64,000 nt of DNA, from NCBI GenBank assembly GCA_013284265.1, contig JABTBR010000026.1:1-64000 (forward strand), read 5' to 3'. The notes beneath the pieces are model-generated. The model did no database searches. It was not told where the DNA came from and was given only the letters and a program-made list of their open reading frames with translations. This document shows, in pieces, positions 18,154 through 28,618 of this stretch. Numbering within the stretch: the first letter of the stretch is position 1; each line of letters begins with the position of its first letter. The position numbers and the translations under genes were made by a program. This DNA is from Oxalobacteraceae bacterium (GTDB taxonomy: Bacteria; Pseudomonadota; Gammaproteobacteria; Burkholderiales; Burkholderiaceae_D).

Positions 18154-19125
18154 TTAACGCGACTTGACGAACGGCGTGCCGAGCGCCTTCGGTGCGACCG
18201 ACTTGGCCATCAGGCCAGCGAGCACGATCACGGTGACCACATACGGCACCATCTGGATCAGCGAGCCTGGAATGCGGCCGATACCCGGCAGGTCCACACC
18301 TTCGATCTGGATCTGCACCGCGCCGAAGAAGCCGAACATCAGGCAGCCCAGGAAGGTATAAACCGGACGCCAGTTACCGAACACCATCGCCGTCAGCGCC
18401 AGGTAGCCGGCACCGGCCGACATGTCGCGCAGGAAGAAGCCGCTCTGCACGATCGCCAGATAAGCGCCCGAGAACGAGCACAGTATCCCGGCAACCAGCA
18501 TCGCCATATAGCGCTGGCCGGCCACGTTGACGCCGGCCGCGTCGGCCGCGTGCGGATTCTCGCCGCAGGCGCGCAGGCGCAGGCCGAAACGGCTGTGATA
18601 AATCACCCAGTGCACCAGCGGCACCAGACCGAAAGCCAGATACACCAGCACCGAATGGCCGCCGATCAGATGCGCATACAGCCAGCCGAAGAAGGGGATG
18701 CCTTCCACTGCGGCCGAACCGGGCAGCACCACGTCGAACAGGCGCGCCTGCCCCAGGTCCGGCGTGCGGCCGCCCTGCTGGAAGATGTACTGGGCCAGCA
18801 CGAAGGTCAGGCCGCTCATGGCGATGTTGATCGCGATGCCGCCCACCAGCTGATTGCCTTTTTGCGTGATGCTGACAAAACCCTGCAGCAGCGCCAGCGC
18901 CACCGACACCAGCATGCCCGCGCCGACGCCGAGCCAGGGGTTCTGGGTCGTGTAAGCCACGGCGGCCGAGGTAAAGGCCGACGCCAGGATCTTGCCTTCG
19001 AGGCCCAGGTCGATCACGCCGGAGCGCTCCGCGAACAGGCCCGCCATGGCGGCGAAAATGAGCACCGGCGCATTGCGCACGGTCGATACCAGAATACTGG
19101 CGAAATGGAAGTCGTCAAACGTCAT
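18154..19125 (-). CDS. Nucleoside ABC transporter permease (second subunit, NupQ-like)
   Basis: A 323-residue hydrophobic inner-membrane permease of the branched-chain/sugar-type (BPD_transp_2) family as found in nucleoside importers (Bacillus NupQ/YufQ). Seen: FAAMAGLFAERSGVIDLGLEGK near residue 30, the sequence typical of the nucleoside-type permeases, and CGENPHAADAAGVNV, the cytoplasmic loop that contacts the ATPase. About 8-10 membrane segments. It is the last gene of the minus-strand operon binding protein - ATPase - permease - permease, 10 bp after the first permease gene. Substrate specificity is inferred from family and context. Confidence 0.92.
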   Translation of the reverse strand: MTFDDFHFASILVSTVRNAPVLIFAAMAGLFAERSGVIDLGLEGKILASAFTSAAVAYTTQNPWLGVGAGMLVSVALALLQGFVSITQKGNQLVGGIAINIAMSGLTFVLAQYIFQQGGRTPDLGQARLFDVVLPGSAAVEGIPFFGWLYAHLIGGHSVLVYLAFGLVPLVHWVIYHSRFGLRLRACGENPHAADAAGVNVAGQRYMAMLVAGILCSFSGAYLAIVQSGFFLRDMSAGAGYLALTAMVFGNWRPVYTFLGCLMFGFFGAVQIQIEGVDLPGIGRIPGSLIQMVPYVVTVIVLAGLMAKSVAPKALGTPFVKSR

Positions 19126-19135
19126 ATGGTTCCCC

Positions 19136-20214
19136 TCAAGCCTTGGCCTGCTTGAGCAGGCGGGCGACTACCGGTGCGTAGAAGTTTTCCATCGCGCCGC
19201 AGAACAGGATGATCAGACCCTGGATAAAGATGAAGGTCTCGGGCGGAATGTTCTGTTTTTCCAGCGACAGGTCGAAGCCGCCCTGGATCAGCGCGCCGAA
19301 CAGCACCGCCGACAGGAAGATGCCGACCGGATGCTGGCGCCCCATCAGCGCGATGGCGATGCCGACGAAGCCGGCGCCGCCGACGAAGTTCAGGCTCAGG
19401 TAGTGGGTCGAACCCATGATGGAGTTGACCGAGCCCAGGCCGGCCAGCGCGCCAGCGATCAGCATGACGATGATGATCATCTTGCTGATGCGGATGCCGG
19501 CGTAGTGCGCCGCATGCGGATTGAGGCCGGTGGTGCGCAGCTTGAAACCCCACGAGGAACGCGTCACCACCACGCCGTAGATGGCCAGTGCCACGATCGC
19601 CAGCAGGAAGCTGATGTTGAGCGGGGTGTCGCCCAGCGCCGGGAACCAGGTGCCCAGGCGCGGCATGGCCGCGCTGTCGGCGAACACGCGGCTGGCGGTA
19701 TTCTGCTCGCCCGGCGGGATCAGGTATTTGACGATGATGAAATTCATCAGCTGGCTGCAGATGTAATTGAACATGATGGTGGTCACCACCACGTGGCTGC
19801 CGCGCTTGGCCTGCAGATAGCCGGGCAGGAAGGCCCACAGCGCGCCGAATAAGGCGGCGCTGAGCATGGCCACGGGGATCAGCGCCCAGGGCGACAGCGA
19901 GCTGTCGAAGGCCAGCATGGCCAAGGTCAGGCCTAGGCCGCCAAAGTACATCTGGCCTTCGGAGCCGATGTTGAACAGGCCGGCCTGCATGGCGATCGAC
20001 ACCGACAGGCCGGTGAAGATGAAGGTGGAGGCGTAGAACAGCGTGTAGCTCAGCCCTTCCGGGTTGATGATGGCGCTGTTGATCAGGATGCCCATCGATT
20101 CGACCGGATCTTCCTTCAGGAACAGGATCACCAGCGCGGCCACCAGCAGGGCCGACATCAGGTTCAGGACGGGCAGGACAAACGCGGTTACCCAGCGTGG
20201 CAGGTCGTGGTTAT

Positions 20215-20218
<4 letters not shown>
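19136..20218 (-). CDS. Nucleoside ABC transporter permease (first subunit, NupP-like)
   Basis: A 360-residue inner-membrane permease, paralogous to its neighbour and resembling Bacillus NupP/YufP. Family features are FTGLSVSIAMQAGLFNIGSEGQ around residue 75, the FNYICSQLMNFIIVKYLI region, and TTGLNPHAAHYAGI, the coupling loop for the ATPase. Its start overlaps the end of the ATPase gene by 4 bp (20215-20218), so translation is coupled. With the other permease it forms the heterodimeric membrane channel for imported nucleosides. Confidence 0.92.
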
Positions 20219-21744
<1,526 letters not shown>

Positions 21745-21808
21745 AGGATCGTTTTTAATTAAGAACGCGCCGCACGGAGCAGGACTCCGGCGGCGCGTTC
21801 AGTGCTAG

Positions 21809-21918
21809 TAAGAGGAACTTGTTTCAAAATGAGCGCAGCGAGGCGTGGCGACGAAGGCAGTACGACTGTACGGCAAGGCGCCACAACGAAGCTGCGGTCT
21901 TTTTGAAACGAGTTCTTA
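21809..21918. repeat. 110-bp imperfect palindrome with terminal inverted repeats
   Basis: The left end reads GAACTTGTTTCAAAATGAG and the right end, in reverse complement, GAACTCGTTTCAAAAAGAC. The interior continues pairing (gcgcagcgaggcgtggcg against the complement of cgccacaacgaagctgcg) up to a GTAC-GACT-GTAC tip, so nearly the whole element folds as one hairpin. It is unrelated in sequence to the AAAACCCACGGC family. It overlaps the stop codon of the binding-protein gene and may tune expression between that gene and the ATPase. Confidence 0.8.
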
Positions 21919-22911
21919 GACCGGGCAGCTATTGGCGGCGCGATAGTCGATGACCTTGACCTTGCCATCAATGATGTCCTTGCGCGCACCGAGTACGCGT
22001 TTTTCGATTTCCGGCGTGATCAGGCTGCGGTTATGCTCGTCCAGCGCCCAGTCCACACCGCCATCCTTGATGCCCTTGGAGGTCACGCCGGCTTTCCAGG
22101 TGCCGTTCTTGAGCTGCATGAAGGAGTCGTAGACGGCATTGTCGACGCGCTTGACCATCGAGGTCAGCATCGTGCCCGGATACAGGTGGTTCTGGTTCGA
22201 ATCGACGCCGATGGCCAGCTTGCCTTTTTCCTTGGCCGTCTGCAGCGTGCCCAGGCCACTGCCGCCGGCCACCGCGAAGATCACGTCGACGCCGCGGTCG
22301 AACTGCGAGCGCGCCAGTTCGCCACCCTTGGCCGGATCGTTCCACGCGGCCGAGGTGGTGCCCACCATGTTCTGGGTGACTTCGGCCTTGGCCACGGCGG
22401 CCTTGGCGCCCTGGGCGTAGCCGCAGGCGAAGGTGCGGATCAGCGGAATGTCGATGCCGCCGACGAAGCCGAGTTTTTTGGTTTTCGATGCCATGGCAGC
22501 GGCCACGCCGACCAGATACGAGCCTTCTTCTTCCTTGAAGACGATCGAGTTGACATTGCTGCCCTGGGCGACGCCGTCGATCAGGATGAAGCGCACTTTC
22601 GGGAATTCCTTGGCGACCTTCTGCACCGCCTGGGTCTGGGCGAAGCCGATCGAGGCGATCAGGTCGAGGTTCTTGCGGGCCAGGCCTCGCAGCACCTGTT
22701 CGGCCTGGGTGTCGCTGGACGCTTGCACCTCGATGAAGCCGATATTGGTTTCCTTCTTGAAGCGCGAGGCGCCTTCGAAGGCGGACTGGTTGAAGGACTT
22801 GTCGAACTTGCCGCCTGCGTCATACACGATGCCAATCTTAGGATCGGCCGCGGACGCGTTGGCAGCCATGCACAGCGCTGCGATCGTCAAACTAAAGGGT
22901 GTGAGTTTCAT
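21916..22911 (-). CDS. BMP-family nucleoside-binding lipoprotein-like/periplasmic protein
   Basis: A 331-residue periplasmic binding protein of the basic membrane protein (BMP/PnrA/NupN) family, the receptor for purine and other nucleosides. Start MKLTPFSL at 22911 gives a Sec signal ending ANASA-ADPK; no lipobox cysteine is seen. Family motifs are IGIVYDAGGKFDKSFNQSA, the FGGID-type stretch GFVGGIDIPL and VDVIFAVAGGSG. First gene of the nucleoside ABC operon. The frame remains open for 88 codons upstream but that part overlaps the regulatory gap and lacks protein-like features. The hairpin element begins exactly at its stop codon. Confidence 0.92.
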   Translation of the reverse strand: MKLTPFSLTIAALCMAANASAADPKIGIVYDAGGKFDKSFNQSAFEGASRFKKETNIGFIEVQASSDTQAEQVLRGLARKNLDLIASIGFAQTQAVQKVAKEFPKVRFILIDGVAQGSNVNSIVFKEEEGSYLVGVAAAMASKTKKLGFVGGIDIPLIRTFACGYAQGAKAAVAKAEVTQNMVGTTSAAWNDPAKGGELARSQFDRGVDVIFAVAGGSGLGTLQTAKEKGKLAIGVDSNQNHLYPGTMLTSMVKRVDNAVYDSFMQLKNGTWKAGVTSKGIKDGGVDWALDEHNRSLITPEIEKRVLGARKDIIDGKVKVIDYRAANSCPV

Positions 22912-23656
22912 GTATGGGCTCCTGGAAGATCGGTATTGTATATTTTTATTCGTCAAAACAGCTAATACAGGCACATCAAACCGGTTCCAGCCTGCCGCCG
23001 GCAGAAGCTTTCGCGGTGCAGCCCATGAAGGCCAAATCCATTCCCAAAAATATTGCAACGCAACAAGAAAGCCACATTGCCAGAAATGCATCTTCATTCT
23101 ATGTCGTACTGCAACAACATCCTGTTTCGGTCCAAACACAATTTCGCATTGTTGTTTTTCTGTGAGGATGGACAATAAATCACGCGATTTTGACCATTGT
23201 CAAAACTCCAGCAAACTTTCGATTTTTTGCCGCCACAACGCTTGCTTGCTGAGTACTATTGCGCTCCTGTCCAGAGTGGCGAAGCCACTCAAAAGCGGAC
23301 CGGACCGGGCTGGGACGTCACTTCTGTTTTGCTAGCGATCTGCCACGTGTCCGCTAGCCATGTGCTGCTGACAGAGCCACCCATTACTATGCATCAGCCC
23401 CGATATGTTCGGCAAATACGATTTTATTTGCCTATTTATATAAATATCATATCAATGGAAACATCCAAGAAGTGATTTCCTGCCATTTTTATTAATGCTA
23501 GCATCGGCTGTGCTTTGATATTTTGCAAAGTAAACGGCCATTTATTGCACGTAGGCTGGCGTGCTCCGCCATTGGTTTTCGAGCGAGACGCAGTCCATGC
23601 TGCCGCATTCCGTATTCCGCATTCCGTATTGACGCCTATCCACAGGGAGTTGGACC
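22912..23656. promoter_or_regulatory. Divergent control region of the nucleoside ABC operon and TonB receptor
   Basis: A 745-bp AT-rich gap between the divergent binding-protein and receptor genes. It holds an 18-bp inverted repeat TTTTGACCATTGTCAAAA (23188-23205; 7-bp arms, 4-bp spacer). On the minus strand this overlaps a perfect -35 TTGACA (23203-23198) with a TTTATT -10 (23179-23174) at 18-bp spacing, so a factor bound there would block the transporter promoter. A second half-site GTCAAAAC is at 22962-22969. Small frames in the gap have no protein-like support. No riboswitch was recognised. Confidence 0.45.
23603..23630 (+). repeat. Perfect 14-bp tandem duplication in the receptor leader
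   Basis: CCGCATTCCGTATT occurs twice back to back at 23603-23616 and 23617-23630, 27 bp before the TonB receptor start codon. It lies just upstream of the Shine-Dalgarno (cagggag at 23642-23648). Confidence 0.8.
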
Positions 23657-25948
23657 ATGAAGAAAATGAACACCACGATCGCAGCACGCCCAGGGGCACG
23701 ATCCTTGACGCTGTCGGCCATTACGCTGGCGGTCGCGGGCGCCTTCCCGCTGCACGCGGCCATGGCAGCCGAGGCCGATGCCGGCCAGACCGAGGCGGCC
23801 GCGCCGGAAGTGCGCCGTGTCCCGGGCCAGCTGGAAACCGTGATCGTGACGGCCCAGCGCCGCGCCGAGAACATCAAGGACGTGCCGATGTCGATCGCCA
23901 CGCTGAAGGGCGAGAAGCTCGACGTGCTGACCTCCGGCGGCCAGGACATCCGCTTCCTGAACGGCCGCAGCCCGAGCGTGTCGGTGGAGTCGGACTATGG
24001 CCGTAGCTTCCCGCGTTTTTATATCCGTGGCCAGGGCAATACCGATTTCGATCTGAACGCCTCCCAGCCGGTGGGCCTGGTGATGGACGATATCGTGCTG
24101 GAAAACCCGATGCTCAAGGGTTTCCCGGTGTTCGACGTGGACCAGATCGAAGTGCTGCGCGGCCCGCAGGGCACGCTGTTCGGACGTAACTCGCCGGCCG
24201 GCGTGATCAAGTTCGATTCGGCCAAGCCGGTGTTCAAGACCGAGGGCTATGTGTCGGCCGGCTTCGGCAAGGACGGCGTGAAGAATTTCGAGGGTGCCTA
24301 TAACCTGCCGGTCAGCGATACCGTGGCGGCGCGCTTCTCGGCCCAGTCGCAGCACCGCAACGACCGCGTGCACAATCCGAATCCGAGCGGCACCAGCGAC
24401 TTCGAAGGCTATGTGGACAATGCCTACCGCCTGCAATTGCTGGTCAAGCCGAGCAAGGACTTCAGCGGCCTGTTCAATCTGCACGAGCGTGCCATGCACG
24501 GCAGCGCCACGCTGTTCCGCGCAAATATCCTCAAGAAGGGCACGAACGATCTGGTCGACGGCTTCGACTACAAGAGTTATCCGAGCGATGGCTTCAATAC
24601 CCAGCGCCTGAGCACCAAGGGCGGCAGCATGCGCCTGCGCTGGGATCTCGATGGCCTGACCCTGCATTCGATCACCGGTTACGAAAAGCTCAAGTTCTAC
24701 AGCCGCGCCGACGTCGATGGCGGCATTGGCGACGCCTCGCACCCGCCGATGTCGCCAGGCTTCATTCCGTTTGCCGTGCAATCGGCCGATGTGCTGCCCA
24801 AGCACAAGCAGCTGACCCAGGAGTTCCGCGTCGAGTCCAGCTACAAGGGGCCGCTGCAATGGATCGCCGGCGTGTTCTACTTCAAGGAAGACATCCTGAT
24901 CGACAGTATCCAGTACGATACCTTCCTGCCTGGCCACCCGCTCAAGCCGGGCTACGCGACCCAGACCCAGGATGCCAAGTCCTGGGCCGCATTCGGTTCG
25001 CTCAACTACAGCGTCAGCGATCAGCTCAAGCTGCGCGGCGGCCTGCGCTACACCAATGACAAGAAGGACTTCACGGCGGTTCGTTTCGATCCTCCCGCCA
25101 CCTCGGGCGTGCTTCCACTGGATAGCAATACCCATAACATCAGCTGGGATCTGAGCGGCACCTATACGCTGGACAAGAACACCAATCTGTTCGCCCGCAT
25201 CGCCACCGGCTACCGCGCGCCCAGTATGCAGGGTCGTCTGTTCGGTGTGAGCGACGTGCCATCGTTTGCCGGCGCCGAAAAAGCGCTGTCCTACGAGGCC
25301 GGCATCAAGCAGGATCTGTTCGACCGTCGCGCGCGCCTGAGTGCCAGCGTGTTCCAGTACCGCGTGAAGGACAAGCAGCTCACCGCCGGCAGCGGCACGA
25401 TCAATATGAACCAGTTGATCAATGCCGACAAAGTCACCGGCCATGGCGTGGAGCTGGACTTCCAGGCCAATCTGAGCGACAGCCTGGCGCTGACGGTGGG
25501 CGGCAGCTACAACAAGACCGAGATCAAGGATACCGACCTGTCCGTCGCCGCCTGCGGCGCGCCGTGCACCGTGACCAACCCGCTCGCTGCGAATGGCGCT
25601 GCCCTGATCAACGGCAACCCGCTGCCGCGCGCGCCTGAATGGCAGGGCAACTTCACGCTGCGCTACAGCGTGCCGGTGGCCAATGGCGAGTTCTATGCCT
25701 TCACCGACTGGGTCTACCGCACCAGCTATAACTTCTTCCTGTACGAGGCGACTGAATACAAGGCCAAATCCCTGCTCGAAGGCGGCCTGCGCGCCGGCTA
25801 CAAATGGGGCGGCAAGTATGAGGTGGCCGCATATGGCCGCAACATCACCAACCGCGTCCAGGCGCTGGGTGCGATCGACTTTGATAACCTGACCGGTATC
25901 GTCAATGAACCGCGCACTTATGGCGTGCAGTTCAAGGCTAGTTTTTAA
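23657..25948 (+). CDS. TonB-dependent outer-membrane receptor, candidate nucleoside/nucleobase receptor
   Basis: A 763-residue receptor. Signal peptide to about residue 38 (LHAAMAAEA); TonB-box-like LETVIVTAQRRAENI at about 59-73; plug domain to about 190 with RFYIRGQGNTDFD, QIEVLRGPQGTLFGRNSPAG; a 22-strand-type barrel with YRAPSMQGRLFG, and a terminal aromatic F (FKASF). The plug and barrel resemble the FyuA/FecA-like group often fitted to diverse ligands. Divergent from the nucleoside ABC operon and sharing its control region, so delivery of nucleosides or oligonucleotides across the outer membrane is a reasonable inference. The stop codon lies within the first bases of repeat copy E. Confidence 0.88.
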   Translation: MKKMNTTIAARPGARSLTLSAITLAVAGAFPLHAAMAAEADAGQTEAAAPEVRRVPGQLETVIVTAQRRAENIKDVPMSIATLKGEKLDVLTSGGQDIRFLNGRSPSVSVESDYGRSFPRFYIRGQGNTDFDLNASQPVGLVMDDIVLENPMLKGFPVFDVDQIEVLRGPQGTLFGRNSPAGVIKFDSAKPVFKTEGYVSAGFGKDGVKNFEGAYNLPVSDTVAARFSAQSQHRNDRVHNPNPSGTSDFEGYVDNAYRLQLLVKPSKDFSGLFNLHERAMHGSATLFRANILKKGTNDLVDGFDYKSYPSDGFNTQRLSTKGGSMRLRWDLDGLTLHSITGYEKLKFYSRADVDGGIGDASHPPMSPGFIPFAVQSADVLPKHKQLTQEFRVESSYKGPLQWIAGVFYFKEDILIDSIQYDTFLPGHPLKPGYATQTQDAKSWAAFGSLNYSVSDQLKLRGGLRYTNDKKDFTAVRFDPPATSGVLPLDSNTHNISWDLSGTYTLDKNTNLFARIATGYRAPSMQGRLFGVSDVPSFAGAEKALSYEAGIKQDLFDRRARLSASVFQYRVKDKQLTAGSGTINMNQLINADKVTGHGVELDFQANLSDSLALTVGGSYNKTEIKDTDLSVAACGAPCTVTNPLAANGAALINGNPLPRAPEWQGNFTLRYSVPVANGEFYAFTDWVYRTSYNFFLYEATEYKAKSLLEGGLRAGYKWGGKYEVAAYGRNITNRVQALGAIDFDNLTGIVNEPRTYGVQFKASF

Positions 25949-26152
25949 ACCCAAGGCGTAACCCTGGGGTCTGACCCGGCGGGTCAGACCCAAATGCCGC
26001 TAAGTTAAGAAAAATATTTAGTTCGCGGGCCGCCGGCCGCAGCCTAAAACCCACGGCGTACCCCTGGGGTCAGACCCCAGGGTCCGGGGAGGGGCTGCGC
26101 CCCGCCGGTCCCGATGGGACCGGCCCCCGGCTCTTTGCTGTGGGTTTTAAAA
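25944..26152 (+). repeat. Composite intergenic palindromic repeat, copy E (forward orientation)
   Basis: Begins at the receptor stop codon with a short unit (tttaaacccaaggcgtaacc, then gtctgacccggcgggtcagac), followed by the AT-rich/GC-rich linker at about 25994-26045 and a full core to 26152. The first 100 bp are the reverse complement, with few differences, of 16345-16435 in copy C. The two composites thus form long inverted repeats about 9.7 kb apart. Confidence 0.9.
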
Positions 26153-26252
26153 GGAGTGCGGCGCGCTGGTGTTTTCCATTGCTACAGAACGCATTAACTA
26201 GTACGTAAACCGAGTAAGATGCAGCGATCCAAACTTTTCGGAGCGGGAGTCG

Positions 26253-26978
26253 ATGCAATCTGCAGTCAGTTTATGGCCCCTGGCGGGCGTGGCCGTGATC
26301 ATCGCGGGCTTCGCGCTCCGCTGGAATCCGGTGCTGGTGGTGATCGCCGCCTGCGCCGTCACCGGCATTGCCGCCGCCATGCCGGTCGAGCACATCCTGG
26401 CCTCGCTGGGCACGGCCTTCATCAAGACCCGCAACCTTCCCCTGATCCTGCTGCTGCCGGTGGCTGCCATCGGCCTGCTGGAACGCTTCGGCCTGAAAGA
26501 ACACGCGCAGAACAGTATCGCCAAGATCCGTTCGGCCACCACCGGCCGCTTGCTGATCGTCTATCTGGCGATCCGCGAAGTGGGCGCGGCCTTCGGCCTG
26601 ACCAGCATCGGCGGCCATCCTTCGATGGTGCGTCCGCTGATCGCGCCGATGGCCGAAGGCGCGGCCGCCACCCGCCACCCCGGCCTGACCCTGGCGCTGC
26701 GCCAGCGCATCCGCGCGATGGCCGCGGCCACCGATAACGTCGGCCTGTTCTTCGGCGAAGACGTGTTCGTCGCCTTCGGCGCCATCGTGCTGATGCAGAC
26801 CATCCTGCGCGCCGAGGGGCTGGAGGTCAATCCGCTGCACATGGCGCTGTGGGGCATACCGACCGCAGTGACCGCCTTCATCATCCATGCATGGCGTTTG
26901 CAGCGGCTCGATGGGCAGATCGCCCGCGCGATGGCGCTCGAGCCCAAGCCGGAGCCGGATGGCGGAGCCGGCGCATGA
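26253..26978 (+). CDS. DUF969 family integral membrane protein
   Basis: A 241-residue hydrophobic protein of the DUF969 family with about 5-6 membrane segments (first at 7-25, then 27-45, 62-80). Conserved stretches are LPLILLLPVAAIGLLERFGLKE, REVGAAFGLTSIGGHPSMVRPL and TDNVGLFFGEDVFVAFGAI. It overlaps the DUF979 gene by 4 bp (ATGA at 26975-26978), implying a fixed-ratio complex. DUF969/DUF979 pairs usually stand next to pyroglutamyl peptidase, as here, so a transporter for 5-oxoproline or pyroglutamyl peptides is a fair inference; nothing in the sequence proves it. Confidence 0.88.
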   Translation: MQSAVSLWPLAGVAVIIAGFALRWNPVLVVIAACAVTGIAAAMPVEHILASLGTAFIKTRNLPLILLLPVAAIGLLERFGLKEHAQNSIAKIRSATTGRLLIVYLAIREVGAAFGLTSIGGHPSMVRPLIAPMAEGAAATRHPGLTLALRQRIRAMAAATDNVGLFFGEDVFVAFGAIVLMQTILRAEGLEVNPLHMALWGIPTAVTAFIIHAWRLQRLDGQIARAMALEPKPEPDGGAGA

Positions 26979-27931
26979 TACTCACGCTCGACTTCTTCTA
27001 CGTGCTGCTGGGCGTGATGCTGCTGCTGATCGCCTTCTTCAATCTGCGCGACCGCCACAATCCCCGGCGTTATTCCACCGCGCTGTTCTGGACCCTGTAC
27101 GCCATCGTCTACCTGCTGGGCCAGCGCCTGCCGCCTGCCGTGGCAGGCCTGATCATGGTGACGATGGCGCTGATCGCCGGTTGCGGCGGCATCAGCCTGG
27201 GACGCTATGGCGTGCGCAGCGCGGAAGAGCGCCGCGTCAGCGCCGCCTCGCTGGGCCACCGCCTGCTGCTGCCGGCGCTAATGATTCCCTTCGTGACCAT
27301 GCTCGGCTCCACCGTCTTCAAGGATGTCCAGATCAACGGCCAGCTGCTGCTCGACAAGGGCAATCCGACCCTGGCCAGCCTGGGCTGCGCCAGCGTGCTG
27401 GCGGTGGTGGCGGCCTGCTGGCTGACCCGCTCGACCCCGGCGCAAGCCATGCGCGAGGGACGACGCCTGATCGACTCGATGGGCTGGGCGGTGGTGCTGC
27501 CGCATATGCTGGCGGTGCTCGGCCTGCTGTTTTCCGAGGCCGGCGTGGGCAAGGCGGTGGCGCATCTGAGCACCGCCTACATCCCGATGGATAGCCGGCT
27601 GGTCGCGGTGATCGTCTATTGTGTCGGCATGGCCCTGTTTACCGTTATCATGGGCAACGGCTTCGCCGCCTTCCCGGTGATGGCGGGCGGGGTGGGCATT
27701 CCGGTGCTGGTCGGGGTGTACCATGCGAATCCGGCCCTGATGGCGGCGATCGGCATGTTTTCCGCTTACTGCGGGACCCTGATGACACCGATGGCCGCGA
27801 ACTTCAATATCGTTCCGGTGGCCTTGCTGGACCTGCCGGACAAGCATAGCGTCATCAAGGCCCAGATTCCGACGGCTTTGCCACTGCTGGCCGCGAATAT
27901 CGGCTTGTTGTATTTCCTGATGTATCAGTAA
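26975..27931 (+). CDS. DUF979 family integral membrane protein
   Basis: A 318-residue membrane protein of the DUF979 family with roughly 9-10 hydrophobic segments. The start MILTLDFFYVLLG at 26975 is set by the ATGA overlap with the DUF969 gene. Family-typical parts are YAIVYLLGQ, the AGCGGISLGRYG stretch, ALFTVIMGNGFAAFPVM and YCGTLMTPMAANFNIVPVALLDL. The two small integral proteins with extended gated hydrophobic segments look like halves of one carrier. Followed 12 bp later by pcp. Confidence 0.88.
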   Translation: MILTLDFFYVLLGVMLLLIAFFNLRDRHNPRRYSTALFWTLYAIVYLLGQRLPPAVAGLIMVTMALIAGCGGISLGRYGVRSAEERRVSAASLGHRLLLPALMIPFVTMLGSTVFKDVQINGQLLLDKGNPTLASLGCASVLAVVAACWLTRSTPAQAMREGRRLIDSMGWAVVLPHMLAVLGLLFSEAGVGKAVAHLSTAYIPMDSRLVAVIVYCVGMALFTVIMGNGFAAFPVMAGGVGIPVLVGVYHANPALMAAIGMFSAYCGTLMTPMAANFNIVPVALLDLPDKHSVIKAQIPTALPLLAANIGLLYFLMYQ

Positions 27932-27943
27932 GGAGTTAGCGAG

Positions 27944-28594
27944 ATGAAAAGAACAGTGTTGTTAACGGGCTTTGAGCCGTTTAACAAGGAGCGTGTCAAT
28001 CCTTCCTGGGAGGCGGTGCGCGCGCTCGAAGGCTGGGCAGAAGAAGATTTTTCCGTGGTGATCCGCCAGTTGCCCTGTTCCTTCGGGCTGGCCAACAAGG
28101 TGATGAAGGAATACATCGAGGAACTGCAGCCGGGCGTGGTGATCGCCGTCGGCCAGGCCGGCGGACGCTCCGATTTGTCGGTCGAACGGATCGCCATCAA
28201 TATCGACGATGCGCCGATCAACGACAATTCGAAGCGCCAGATCGTCGACCAGCCGGTGGTCAATGGCGGACCGGCCGCGTATTTTTCCACGCTGCCGATC
28301 AAGGCGATTGTGCATACGCTGCGCGAGCATGGCTTGCCGGCTTCGGTCTCGCATACGGCCGGCACGTTTGTGTGCAACCACGTGTTCTATGGATTGATGC
28401 ATCAGGCGGCCGAGTGGGGCACGGTGATGCGCGCCGGCTTTATTCACATTCCCTATCTGCCGCAGCAGGCGGCGGCCCATCCGGGCACGCCCAGCATGGC
28501 GCTGGCCGATATGGTCGAAGGACTGCGCATCGCGGTGCGTACCACGCTGACCGTGCAGTCGGATATGCGCGAGGCCGGCGGCCTGACGCACTGA
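27944..28594 (+). CDS. pcp: Pyroglutamyl-peptidase I (pyrrolidone-carboxylate peptidase)
   Basis: A 216-residue cytosolic cysteine peptidase that removes N-terminal pyroglutamate from peptides. It begins with the family hallmark VLLTGFEPFNKERVNPSWEAV. The catalytic triad is visible: Glu in LSVERIAIN (about residue 86), Cys in SHTAGTFVCNH (about 145) and His in FIHIPYLP (about 168). Third gene of the DUF969-DUF979-pcp set, 12 bp behind DUF979, with ggag Shine-Dalgarno. Likely releases 5-oxoproline from imported peptides. Confidence 0.95.
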   Translation: MKRTVLLTGFEPFNKERVNPSWEAVRALEGWAEEDFSVVIRQLPCSFGLANKVMKEYIEELQPGVVIAVGQAGGRSDLSVERIAINIDDAPINDNSKRQIVDQPVVNGGPAAYFSTLPIKAIVHTLREHGLPASVSHTAGTFVCNHVFYGLMHQAAEWGTVMRAGFIHIPYLPQQAAAHPGTPSMALADMVEGLRIAVRTTLTVQSDMREAGGLTH

Positions 28595-28618
28595 ATTCAG
28601 GCTGAGCTGGCAGCTCTA

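Noticed and set aside
22912-23656. Purine riboswitch in the long leader of the nucleoside transporter
   Set aside because: No purine-aptamer three-way junction with its conserved loops could be recognised on either strand, and the class is rare outside Firmicutes.
23636-25993. A 785-codon open frame antisense to the second TonB receptor
   Set aside because: Same codon-bias shadow; spans a repeat element and lacks start-site and protein-like features.
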